Shown here: one piece after another, positions 23,345 to 33,005 of the stretch
How the letters are laid out: each line of letters opens with the position of its first letter
How positions within the stretch are numbered: position 1 is the first letter of the stretch
NCBI GenBank assembly: GCA_005406025.1
Contig: BGZK01000178.1
Span: 575,018-639,017, forward strand
Length of the DNA: 64,000 bases
Direction of reading: 5' to 3'
Source of the DNA: Eumeta japonica
Lineage: Eukaryota; Arthropoda; Insecta; Lepidoptera; Psychidae
Made by a program: the position numbers and the translations under genes
The notes under the pieces: model-generated
Told to the model about the DNA's origin: nothing
What the model saw: only the letters and a program-made list of their open reading frames with translations
The model's database searches: none

Positions 23345-23835
23345 AGCAGACGAGACGGGACCGCCCTCGCCCGCCGCGATGCAAGGGAAAATATTTTCGG
23401 GCGAAATCATAATACGACTTAATTAGGGTTGTACAATGTCCCCTATCTTGTGCAGGCGTACTACAGGCGTAGCGGCCGTATCGCGTCAGTATCGCGTGTA
23501 TTTGTCGCCGTCGCCGTGCCGACGTTCGGCTACTGCATTATCGTACGTATGTACGCTTCAACAAAGTTGTCCGGGCAGATGTTACGGTCGCTATCGATAA
23601 AACTTTCCCATAATAGGCGGCGGGCGCGGCCGGCGGGCGCGCTTCTGTCGCGCGGCGCTCCTAATGCCGTCGTTAATTTATGCCCGTTGTTAATCCGTAC
23701 TTTACGCCGGAAAGTTTTGGAGGCCCGAGGTGGATGTTCGCGGACGGGTCGCGTCTATCCGTCCTCGGCCCGTTCTGTTTCGAACGCGGATCGCTTCGAA
23801 TATTTATTGTGCAGTAGGCTTACGGACTTTTAATA
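23345..23835. promoter_or_regulatory. GC-rich island, candidate regulatory element
   Basis: About 490 bp of GC-rich sequence in a strongly AT-rich background. It contains many CpG dinucleotides and short AT-rich sites embedded in the GC context, such as TTAATTAGG (about 23419), ATCGATAAAAC (about 23595) and GTTAATTTATG (about 23674), which resemble homeodomain or related binding sites. An open frame of 134 codons spans it (23429-23833), but it is arginine-rich, low in coding character and best explained by GC content. The island shows no similarity to any repeat in the window. A promoter, enhancer or unannotated first exon are all possible; regulatory use is an inference. Confidence 0.35.
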
Positions 23836-24639
23836 TACATAATAAAATGTATTATTATGTGTTTTAAATGTTGCCGTTTCTATATGCAAATGCGCCGTGG
23901 GTGTTGGATCGGGGAAATAAATTAGAGAACTTTATGAATTGGGATTCATTATCTTTACCTACTAAAGTATCAATTAAAAAATTGATATTTTAGGAGGCAA
24001 GATTCATTAATGTAGATAAATTACGACATTTAAATATTTTTGAGCCGCTTCAAATATATACCTATAATGACTTTATTCAACACAGCAGGTCAATACGCTT
24101 TTGAATGTAAATGAAAACTTCTTTAACGCATGGTACTATTTCATTATATATTTTTTTTGTACTTTGTTTACGTCGTTTCATAATTTTTAAAACGTAATTG
24201 AATTTAGTAAAACTTGTCATATACTTTTAAGATATCACACTTATATCATTATAATGGTAAGACAAAAAGTGCAATGGAATTAGTACCCTTTAGTAGTAAG
24301 ACAACGACAACTTTTTTTTTTCTTATACATTTCTATTACTATTGTCCAAGTGTCATGATATAATTTGACAATATTTCAATCGCTTAAGTCACGATATCAG
24401 TATGAGTTTTATAACAGACGACTACTCTGTATTAAGCGATCACCTTTTGCGAAACGCTAAATAGTAAAAAAAAACCACTCTGAAATAATTCGCACCCCTA
24501 ATCCGCGCCATTTGAACAAGAAACGACCGCGGTCGCCGTGGTCGCGGTATTAGATAATCATAAACATAAAAAAACAGACCAGAGAGTATTCGGAAGATTG
24601 TAGAAAAGCAGTTAAATAAACTAGAGTGTAGTCGGTCGT
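23836..24639. other. AT-rich DNA, nothing recognised
   Basis: No gene or repeat structure identified. Confidence 0.5.
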
Positions 24640-24790
24640 AATGTGCGGGCGGCGCGGCGGGGCGCGGGGCGCGGCAGCGGCGAATGGCCACTTTAAAAGC
24701 TCTCGCGACATAAAGGCGCCGTTGATAAAGCCGAAATCTTTCAGCGGGCTCTATTTACTGGAAGCCGGGTCAGGTAGCCACTTGAACTAC
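24640..24790. promoter_or_regulatory. Short GC-rich island, candidate regulatory element
   Basis: A GC-rich core (24640-24690) is followed by ATAAAGG and GATAAAGC motifs within 60 bp. It is not repeat-like. The composition and motif mix resemble the larger islands at 23.35 and 32.6 kb. Confidence 0.25.
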
Positions 24791-26140
24791 TCAAAGGTTG
24801 AGCTTAAAAAAATTCATAACGACCTTAGATGCTATCGCAAGTTATAGCGAATGAGTAGTCAGAGCCATAGAGATGGAGGGAGAGAAAGAGTTATCGCTTA
24901 TTCTGTATTCGTATGATGCTTTTGGTTATGGTGATTAGCACAAGTGATTAAACGTCGCTTCGCACGTGAATGTTGTTTCTAGATAGTCATTACATGCAAT
25001 TCGTTTTTAAGCATTATCGAGTTACCGATAGACATAGGTAATGCAGTTCGAAAACACAGAGTGTTGTGCAAGAGTCTAACAAAAAATTTCCAGTATTTCA
25101 GAATAAAATACAGCATACATATACGGTGTTTCTACTCCACGTATTACGATATAAAAATTACATGAAAGTGGAAATATTCTTTAAAACATATTTATTCTAT
25201 AATTTCAATTTATCAATTTGCTTACACTTGTGAATTCTAACTTCCTTATTTATTTTAGATTTTCGTACCTCAAAAGAAACACTTCACTATCCGTCTGTGT
25301 CTGCCTGTTGAGGCCTTTTTACTCAAGTATGCGTAAAGGTTTCAAGCGGGAATCGATATTAGATACATAGGTCTATGGTGCCTAGAGCTGTAAAAAAAAT
25401 CAAGTTTCTAAGTTAACACCATTAAGAAATACAGTGATTTTGTCCACATATTTTGATACACGTAAATAAATCAAGACCTATAGGGTACTTCTCATTGACT
25501 CAGTATCACGGAATTTGGCAAGAAGCAAGGTCTTATGGTACAAATAAAAGAAAAATCTAAGAATCCAAAAGTTATAATCATATGACTTGAAAAAAAATTA
25601 TTCACGATTATAAACTGATATTAGCAACTGGAGTATGGATGGTGATGCAGGTCGAGGAGGAGGTACAAAATATATACAAAAATTCGGATGCTTTTATTAA
25701 AATTTATTTGAAAAAAAACATTGCGTCGGAATATCAAGGATCTCACACTATTGCCAACAAAAACAGGCAAAAATTACTCAAAAATTTGGATGCATGAAAC
25801 ATATACACAAAAATAGAGTTGGTACAGAACCCTTAGAGAGGAACTTTTATCCGCACTTGCCTCATATTTTTTTTATAAATTCACGCAATTTTATAGGTGA
25901 TTGATGAGTGGACATTCATGGGTGCGAAGCAAGAAAAGCATGCAAAGTGCAGAACTATGGTCTCTGCCTATCATTATTGATTTTATTAATATAGATTCAT
26001 ATTGTCAACCAATTCATATTTTTTAGGATAAATAACGACTATAAAATTGAATAATATATGGTATCCACAATATGATTGCAGGGGCTAAGAATTAGCAGTA
26101 AACATATATTAACTGACTGAACTGAACTGAGTCTCTATGG
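24791..26140. repeat. AT-rich DNA with a probable dispersed repeat at 25.26-25.64 kb
   Basis: No gene. The stretch 25260-25640 (CTATCCGTCTGTGTCTGCC and following AT-rich sequence) has the look of a common lepidopteran non-coding repeat with a 'TCTGTCTGTCTG'-type start and a low-complexity body. The assignment is by general resemblance only. Confidence 0.3.
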
Positions 26141-26268
26141 TATATGTGACCAACAACCGGCCCGCGAGATATTTTGAAAAACCCAATAAAAAAATACTAC
26201 ACGACTTACTCATACTCACGGAATCAAGTGAGCAAGCAAGCCGAGTGGCGGCGATCATCAAAGAGTGA

Positions 26269-26523
26269 GGCGGCAAACATCAAAGCCTTTGATGTTTGCC
26301 GCCATCATAAACATCAAAGGCTTTGATGTTTATGATGGCGAACATCACTTAATCACTCACTCTGCTCACACGGAATTGAGCGGAGTGAGTGATTCGCTCA
26401 CTCCGCTCAATTTCGGAGCGGAGTGAGTCTTTGAGTATGACACTCCGATGTCATACTCAAAGACTCACTCCGCTTTTGATGTTTGAAGCGGCAAACATCA
26501 AAGCCTTTGATGTTTGCCGCTTC
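26269..26523. repeat. Cluster of five near-perfect hairpins
   Basis: Five consecutive inverted repeats with very short loops: 17-bp arms at 26269-26285/26287-26303; 19-bp at 26301-26319/26321-26339; 16-bp at 26374-26389/26397-26412; 26-bp at 26417-26442/26449-26474; 19-bp at 26485-26503/26505-26523. All arms pair perfectly. Hairpins 1, 2 and 5 share the core AACATCAAAG; hairpins 3 and 4 share GCGGAGTGAG. This lies in the subterminal 5' region of the hAT element, where transposase-binding repeats are expected. Confidence 0.85.
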
Positions 26524-26600
26524 ATTGGCGGGGCAGCAAAACATTATTGCTCCTCAATTGTTCTACACTAGATGATTTTAGATCATTTCTTCGTTTTGCC

Positions 26601-26640
26601 TATATAAGCGGGTGAATAGGCCGAGCTTTAGTTTAGTTCT
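26601..26640 (+). promoter_or_regulatory. Core promoter of the hAT transposase
   Basis: TATATAAG at 26601-26608 is followed about 25-30 bp later by TTTAGTTCT (about 26632), which resembles an arthropod initiator. The transposase ATG lies 150 bp further at 26787. Spacing fits a TATA-initiator promoter. Function is inferred from position. Confidence 0.5.
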
Positions 26641-26786
26641 ATTTGAGCTACCGAAGTGATAACTTTGACAAGCGATATCCTAGCGAACTGCTAGTGCTGT
26701 CAATTTGCTTCATGACTTTTTGTGCATTTTGAGTCTTTATTAATTATATTTCGTTATTGAGTTTATCGAACGGATAGTAAAGGAAA

Positions 26787-28432
26787 ATGATGTCTGGTGG
26801 AAAGAAACGAAAAGTAGATGCAGAGGGTCGCCAGTTATAATAAAAATGCACTGAAGAATTTTTTTTGTCTTGCACAGTGGTAAGCTTCTTTGTTTGCTGT
26901 GCTATGAATCCATTTCAGTGATGAAAGAATTCAATATAAAGAGGCATTACTCAACTAAGCATCCTATGCTGCTCTCACTGACAGGACAAATAAGAAAAGA
27001 CAAAATCCAGAACCTTATCCCAAATTTGGAAAAACAGCAGAAAATATTTCATAAACAAATAACACAACTTGATAATGTTGTGAAAGGTAGTTTTATAGTT
27101 AGTTCTAAATTGGCAAAATCATTAAAACCAATTACCGAAGCAGAATTTATCAAGGAGTTGTATATTAAAAGTTTGCACTGTTTTGTGTCCTGAAAAGAAA
27201 AATTACTTTGAAAAAATTAGTTTGTTAAGACGAATTGTTGTCGACGTATATAAACGATCGCTGATGATATAAAAACAACATTGACTGACAGTATAGCTGG
27301 TTTTCAATCATTTTCCATGGCATTAGATGAGAACACCGATTTGTCAGACACAGGTCAACTGGCATATTTATTCGAGGTGTTGATAAAGAGTTCACTGTTA
27401 CCGAGGAATTACTTGCTTTACAGTCGCTAAAAAGAACCACTACAGGAGAGGACACTTTTAACGAAGTTCAAAAGGTATTCACAAGTTTTGGCTTGCCATG
27501 GCCAAAATTAGTTGGAGTATGCACAGATGGTGTAACTTCTGTACTCGGCTTACGTTTCATTGGAATTTCGAATGAAAAAGCAACTGAATTAAATATGAAA
27601 AAAGATGATTTGATAGTCTTTCATTGCATTATCTACCAACAGAACTTGTGTTCTAAGTCCATGCGACTCCAGGATGTTATGATACTGGCAGTAGAAACCA
27701 TCAATTTTATTCAATCCCAAGGGCTTAACCATGGTCAGTTTAAGGCGTATTTGGATGAAATATCAGCAGATAATGACGACGTAACATATTATTGTGAAGT
27801 CAGATGGCTAAGCAAAGGGAAAATGTTGAAACGGTTTTACGAGCTTATAAATGAGATAGCAGATTTTATACAAATAAAGAATAAACGACTATCTGACTTG
27901 AGTGACCCCAAATTGAAAATGGATATGTGACTTAGTATTTCTGGTCGACCTTACAGGCTATTTGAATGATTTAAATTTGAAACTTTAGAAACAAGAACCG
28001 TTAGTAATTTTTTTGTACAGTCATTTGAAAGCGTTTCAGAACAAAATACGCTTGTGGAAACAGATGCTGTCGGGTAACAGTTATAAAATGCTCCAATACA
28101 TTTGCAAATGGAGTTGATCGAGCTTCAAGAAAACTCACTCCTAAAATCTAAATTTGAAGATGTCGATTTGTGCGATTTCTACAAAAAATACCTCGATGAA
28201 GACCTTTTTCCACATCTTAGAAAATTCGCAAGAAGATTAATTTGTGCGTTTGGCAGTAATTACAAATGGGGAACAGTTAGTTCTTTTCAATGATGAAAGT
28301 TAATAAACCGAATCATCGTACAAGGTTGACTGACGATAATTTGGAAAATTCTTCAGGTCTTTGTATCAGTGGAATTAACCCAGACATCGATGGATTACTT
28401 TCCCAAGTTCAAGCTCAATTGTTTCATTGATT
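26787..28432 (+). pseudogene. hAT-type transposase, GTF2IRD2/ZBED-like (broken)
   Basis: The ATG at 26787 opens MMSGGKKRKVDAEGRQ, with the nuclear-localisation-like KKRKVD, and runs into two stops at about 26838. A BED-type zinc finger follows after a frameshift (CLLCYESISVMKEF and IKRHYSTKH, about 26890-26970; ligands C, C, H, H). The catalytic core can be traced through FSMALDENTDLSDTGQLAYL (about 27310), LVGVCTDGVTS (about 27510, with the conserved aspartate), IVFHCIIYQQNLCSK (about 27620) and VRWLSKGKMLKRFYELINEI (about 27800). The C-terminal dimerisation region is at 28102-28432 (LIELQENSLLKSKFEDVDL, RLTDDNLENS). At least five frameshifts or stops break it. The closest known relatives are hAT transposases from which vertebrate GTF2IRD2 was domesticated. 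Confidence 0.85.
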
Positions 28433-28727
28433 TCGGTGTCGCTATTTAACTTTCGTAGTTTGTAGTAATTGCAAATTTTCCGATTTAATTATAATGTTGT
28501 AACTATAATATTTTTTTTCATTTCATTTTATTATTTTATTAAATTATATTATAATACCATTGTCGTATTGTTTCATTTCTGATATCTATTGCTAAAAATT
28601 ATAAACACTACTTTAAAATGCACTGTCACTTTTGAACGCGGCCCGCGAACGTATTTGCACAGTAAAGTTACCCCACAACAGGTCAAAGGTTGCTCATACC
28701 TGCTACATGGCATAAACTATAGCTAAC

Positions 28728-30042
28728 TACGAGGGTTACGCCAGAAAAAACTAGGTACGCAAATATTATAATATTTATTACTAATATCTATTTTTTCAAA
28801 GTATTCCTTTGACAATGTATACACTTTTCCTTGCGTTTAAATCACTTGAAAAATATCTCTGACCACTATTTTTGAGATACCTCAGGAATTTCAAATTTGT
28901 AGGCAGTCAGTGCCCTTGCTTCAAAATTATACTTTTCAATTTTTCTTTGATTTTTGGTAGCACGTAAAAATTTCATTGGAGAATTAAAGTCAAGGTAATA
29001 TGGTAGGTGAGGTAGGATAGACAATTTTATGAATTGAAAAAAAATCAAGTATTTTGACTGACGTGTGCGGCGTGGCGCGGTGGCTAAAGTACGTGCCGGA
29101 TTCATGACTTCGATCGCTTGTCACACCAAGTTGATAATAACTGCTGGAGCACAAATCGTCACGTACCATTCATAATTAACCGTTTTTTTGATCCTTTAAC
29201 ACAAGAGAAACAATTGTGTATATATTTGTATATATATTGTGTATATATGTTCAATTATTTTGTAAGGACAAAAAAACGTGGCTAATATTTTTTCTGTGTG
29301 TTTCACGCACGCGACATTTTGTTGGATCATTTTCAAAGCAGTACACTGTCGATTGTCGCTTTGTTTCGGTGTCGCAGTGTATAGCCATGTTTTGTCAGCG
29401 GTAAATATATCGTGTAGGTTTTTTTCTTGTCTCCGTCGAATTTGTCTATCATAAATCGGCACCAATCTGCCTTGCGGTCTTTCTGCTCATCATGAGTCAG
29501 TTTGTGCGGCATTCATCTCGAATAATGCTTACGGAGAGAAAGATGGTCGTGAATAATGGTTTACATCGCTGCTGATTCAGTACTATGTTCTCGCTTAAGC
29601 TCTACATATGTAATTCTTCGGTTCTCTCGTATCAATTTTTCAACTGCATGAACATTTTCTTGAGTGATTGTGATTGGCGGCCGACCTTTTATCGCATCAT
29701 CTTCAAAACTTCCGCGTCTTCTTTTAAATTTGGCAAACCAATTAAAAATGTTGTTCGTAGATAAGCAGACTCGTCAAAAGTAGTAACCAAAAGTTCAAAA
29801 CATTTTTGGGGATTTAAACTTTTTGTAATCATAATAAATCATAGCGCAAAAATTACGTCGACTGAGTTTCATTGCTGCAAGCGAATTCTCGGCAGATTCT
29901 CACAAAATTAAGCATTTTAATGAGTAAGTAGTAGTCGTATTATTTACGATGTGAATAAGTAGTGTTTACGATGGAGTATAACTTGCTAGTATCAAATTAT
30001 TGAGTAAGAGTTAACTTAATTACTTTTGGTATACCCCTCGTA
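28728..30042 (-). mobile_element. Mariner transposon, nearly full length
   Basis: Both ends are visible. The left end at 28728 starts TACGAGGGTTACGCC and the right end at 30042, read on the minus strand, starts TACGAGGGGTATACC. The outer TACGAGGG is identical and the flanking TA dinucleotides fit the mariner target site. Length (about 1.31 kb) is the usual size for a complete mariner. It contains one decayed transposase gene on the minus strand. A 60-bp stretch at about 29065-29125 has a GGCGCGGTGGCTAAAG motif reminiscent of a pol III A box and may be a small SINE-derived insertion. Confidence 0.8.
28790..29872 (-). pseudogene. Mariner transposase (broken)
   Basis: DDD-type mariner transposase. 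The ATG at 29872 opens MKLSRRNFCAMIYYDYKKF, the start of the helix-turn-helix domain. The middle shows LHDIFTADKTWLY (about 29400), equivalent to the GDETW block, with the glycine replaced by alanine and the glutamate by lysine; the first aspartate remains. The third catalytic block appears as LPYYLDFNSP (about 29000). The C terminus is recognisable as SKEYFEK near 28795. Several frameshifts separate the parts. It belongs to the element with ends at 28728 and 30042. Confidence 0.75.
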
Positions 30043-32540
30043 CTATCAAACTGCATTCCAAAAAACCATTTTAAAAGTCTGTAATCCTACTCATAAATCA
30101 GTAAATGGGATCATTAAAGAGGCATGCACTAAATCACGTTTATTATTTAAAAAACTATACAAATACTAGCTTCCGCTAATATTAATAATAATTATAAAAA
30201 TACGCAGCGAAATGGGATAAAAATTATCAGCGTATCAAATATTACCATACGAAATTTCATAAAATTCTGTGAAGTAGTTGTTGCCGAGTTTGCGAAAACT
30301 AAAAACCACTGAAATATATTTTGTCAACATTTTTAATGCCTCCAGGCTATTTTTTTTGAATGTCTTTAATGTACACATTTTTTCTCTCTACTATTTTATT
30401 ATATGAGTGGATTATGTTGAAATTTCTTTAATACATAGGTCTATTCCTATTCATGAGTAAATAGAAATATCGGAGAATTAAGAGTAGACAAATTATAAGT
30501 GTTGTCTATCTGTAATAAATTGATGCACATCACGAGCATGAGCTTTAGATGTTTTTCAAATTACCGCAAAAGAAACTCAAAATTTTCGTGAAGTCCGGAA
30601 TGTATTTTTTTAACTCAATTTTTGGAATTTGAAATCGAAATTGTGGAGTTTTCACCAATGTTTATAAGCAATCAGTAATGTTTTTAAGCTTAGAGACGTC
30701 GAAAACAGCGAAAAGTTTCGGGTCGGCTTGCAAGACTAAACGTTGCCTAGATTTTTTATAACGATATATAACAATTAAAAAAAAACTATCAACACTTTTT
30801 ATTCCTTTTATTTACGCGCAAAATAATCGAATTTTCAAAGAAAAAAAGAATATTAAAATTCAATGGCAAATTACATAAAGAACTAAACAAACTTCACGTA
30901 TTAAAATTGTTTACAATAAAATGTTTCTCTCGACAAATCGACCATCATCTAGCATGCAGTTTATTTCGAAAACATCCTTCTGTATGTATGTCTGTTTGGT
31001 AAAAACATCGCATCAAAGCAACGTAAAAATTCACGGTAGAGATCTTTGCATATATTTGATCGTAAACGACACGGTAAAGTATCGCGAGCATTACCGACTT
31101 GCTTTTAGGCTAATGTATTTTGCTGGTTCGTGGTTATACTCGCGCAGTTATTGCGGGCCTGACACGTTTAGTGTGGTTAAAATAACGACCGTTCTCGCCA
31201 CAGTGAGACGAGTTACCATTACCATTGTTATAGGTTTTTTGAAATTAAACTTTTCCGTTTCGTAATTTTCGCAGTTTTGACATTTAATAAGTAATAGGTG
31301 TGCGATACTTACTTATTTTTTAAATCACGAATACAATTTATAATAATAATAGGTATTGACAAAGGTTTAATAATTATACGTGACTAATTGTTCGGTTTAA
31401 AACAAATGTGTGTGTTGCTGATCAAAACACAGAAGTGAAAATTGTGTATGTATGTATGTATGTATGTATTCTATATACATATATACAATTTTCATAAAGG
31501 CACACATACGCACGCAGGCACACAAGGCACAAAATTATATATTGCAAAAAAACACTAGTGTACGTCAGTCGGTATTCCGCTATACAAATGTACATTTTTT
31601 TCTGTTCCGGTTTTGCGTTACTGGTAACGTTGTTTTTATCTAAAGGATTTAGTCGTCTCCGTCAGATCTGTCGTTATGACCCTTCTCCCGAGGGCGATGG
31701 AACCTTTGCCCTCATTACCATTTATGCTTTCGCTTTAATTTCTCTTTCTCCCTTGGTCCCTCGCTGTTTCGGTATTGTAATCTCATCTTATTTTTCATTT
31801 TATCAAGAATTCCACTATAATAATACTGGCGTGATCTAATAATAACTTCAAAATTTTTATTATAATGCTATATATAAGTAGTAGAAAGATCGTTTTATGC
31901 TATGAGCGTAAGTTATGTTAATTATCAGCAGGGCGAAGGGCCGCTAAACTGGCTGGAAAAGTTAATACAAGAATGCCTTGTCCGATCAGCATATGTATGA
32001 TAGAAGTGTCCCGCAAAGCCACGAAAAGGAGGTATACAGGGGTAATTGGAAATTTTTTACGAGAAATTATCAATGATAAATGATTAATTTGAGATATGAA
32101 TCAAGTTTGTCAAAGAGAAATACACGATAGGATTACTTTTCTTCAATAAAATAACTTACGACAATAATGTTTTTTAAAATATAATAGAATTAGTATTATT
32201 TGTTAAGTGAACAAATAATATTAATAATACTACTTACTATTATTTGTTTAGTTGCTGCAGAAACTCATTCGTTGCACAGTATAACAAAGTTTATTGTGGA
32301 AATATATCGCTACGGTCGGCGGTGAACTGCAAAGTTTTTCCTTGAAGCTGAGCAAAGACAAACGAGAGCCAAAAATAAATAGACTGATTAAGTTAAAATA
32401 GACAATTTGTGTCTAATTATATGTCTCCTACATAGAAAACTGAAATAATTTACTACTTGTTATTAAATTAAGGCTCGATTTATAAGTAAACATTTAAATT
32501 TGCAATTGTAATCTCGATAATAGAGTTATTATGCTAATCA
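30043..32540. other. AT-rich DNA, no gene recognised
   Basis: No recognised gene or mobile element. Two plus-strand open frames (30921-31265, 114 codons; 31558-31839, 93 codons) match nothing I know; the second overlaps an alternative frame and lies near a (GTAT)n run. An imperfect 16-bp inverted repeat (15 of 16) lies at 32189-32204/32210-32225. Confidence 0.45.
31446..31469. repeat. (GTAT)n microsatellite
   Basis: Six units of GTAT (or TATG, depending on phase), followed by CTATATACATATATAC. A simple tandem repeat. Confidence 0.85.
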
Positions 32541-32589
32541 ATGTTCAGATATTCGACGCATATCATTACTCTTTTGCAGTTATGTCGCT

Positions 32590-33005
32590 TCATTCTTGTA
32601 GGTGTCGCGCAGGCCGCACAATCTCCCCGCCCTCGCGCTAGATCCCGAGCAAAAACACCTCCCGTTATTTTGCATTTAGAGAGGGGTGTTCACCGAGGCC
32701 GATGGCAGGCAATGCCCGCAAAATTATTTTTCGAACGTCTCTCTAAAATGTATACAACTCAATATATTCGGAGCCGGCGATCGGTGTCCGTCGTTCGTCT
32801 CGCAGAGCGTGTCGTTTTAGTGCACCGCATCGGACAACGTTTTCGATGCGGCCGGGCGCCGACGCCACACGCCGCGGCGCCGGCGCCCGGCCGTAGCGTC
32901 ATTATTGGGGCGTCGGCGCGTCGCGCGCACCGGCCGGCCGCGACCGCCGCGAGCGCCTACCGAGCGTCGGCCCCGGCGGGCGCTCCCATTCGATATAGAT
33001 CAGTC
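32590..33005. promoter_or_regulatory. Strongly GC-rich island with GC hairpin
   Basis: About 415 bp with the highest GC content of the window, rich in CpG, bordered on both sides by very AT-rich DNA. It contains a perfect 13-bp inverted repeat at 32849-32861/32881-32893 (CGGCCGGGCGCCG and its complement, 19-nt loop) and a smaller 8-bp one (CCGCATCG...CGATGCGG) just before it. An octamer-like ATTTTGCAT lies near 32668. The 156-codon open frame at 32541-33011 is an arginine/alanine-rich by-product of composition. A promoter, an enhancer or a non-coding first exon would fit. There is no match to the window's repeats. Confidence 0.4.

Larger units (their letters stand above)
26150..28660 (+). mobile_element. 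hAT DNA transposon with GTF2IRD2/ZBED-like transposase (decayed)
   Basis: The boundaries are estimated from the shared motif CGGCCCGCGA near both ends (about 26159-26168 and 28639-28648) and from the extent of transposase homology. The interval contains, in order, five hairpins (26269-26523), a TATA box, a short 5' leader and a broken transposase. The terminal inverted repeats and the 8-bp target duplication could not be fixed. It is the only element here whose promoter-proximal architecture is still visible. Confidence 0.68.

Noticed and set aside
23429..23833. 134-codon plus-strand open frame in a GC-rich island
   Set aside because: Arginine-rich, low-complexity composition explained by high GC and few stop codons; no domain or start context.
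26269..26523. CRISPR-like array
   Set aside because: The repeats are inverted and abutting, not direct repeats with spacers, and the sequence is eukaryotic.
29065..29125. Possible SINE with an A-box-like motif inside the mariner
   Set aside because: B box is poor and ends could not be defined; mentioned only as a possibility.
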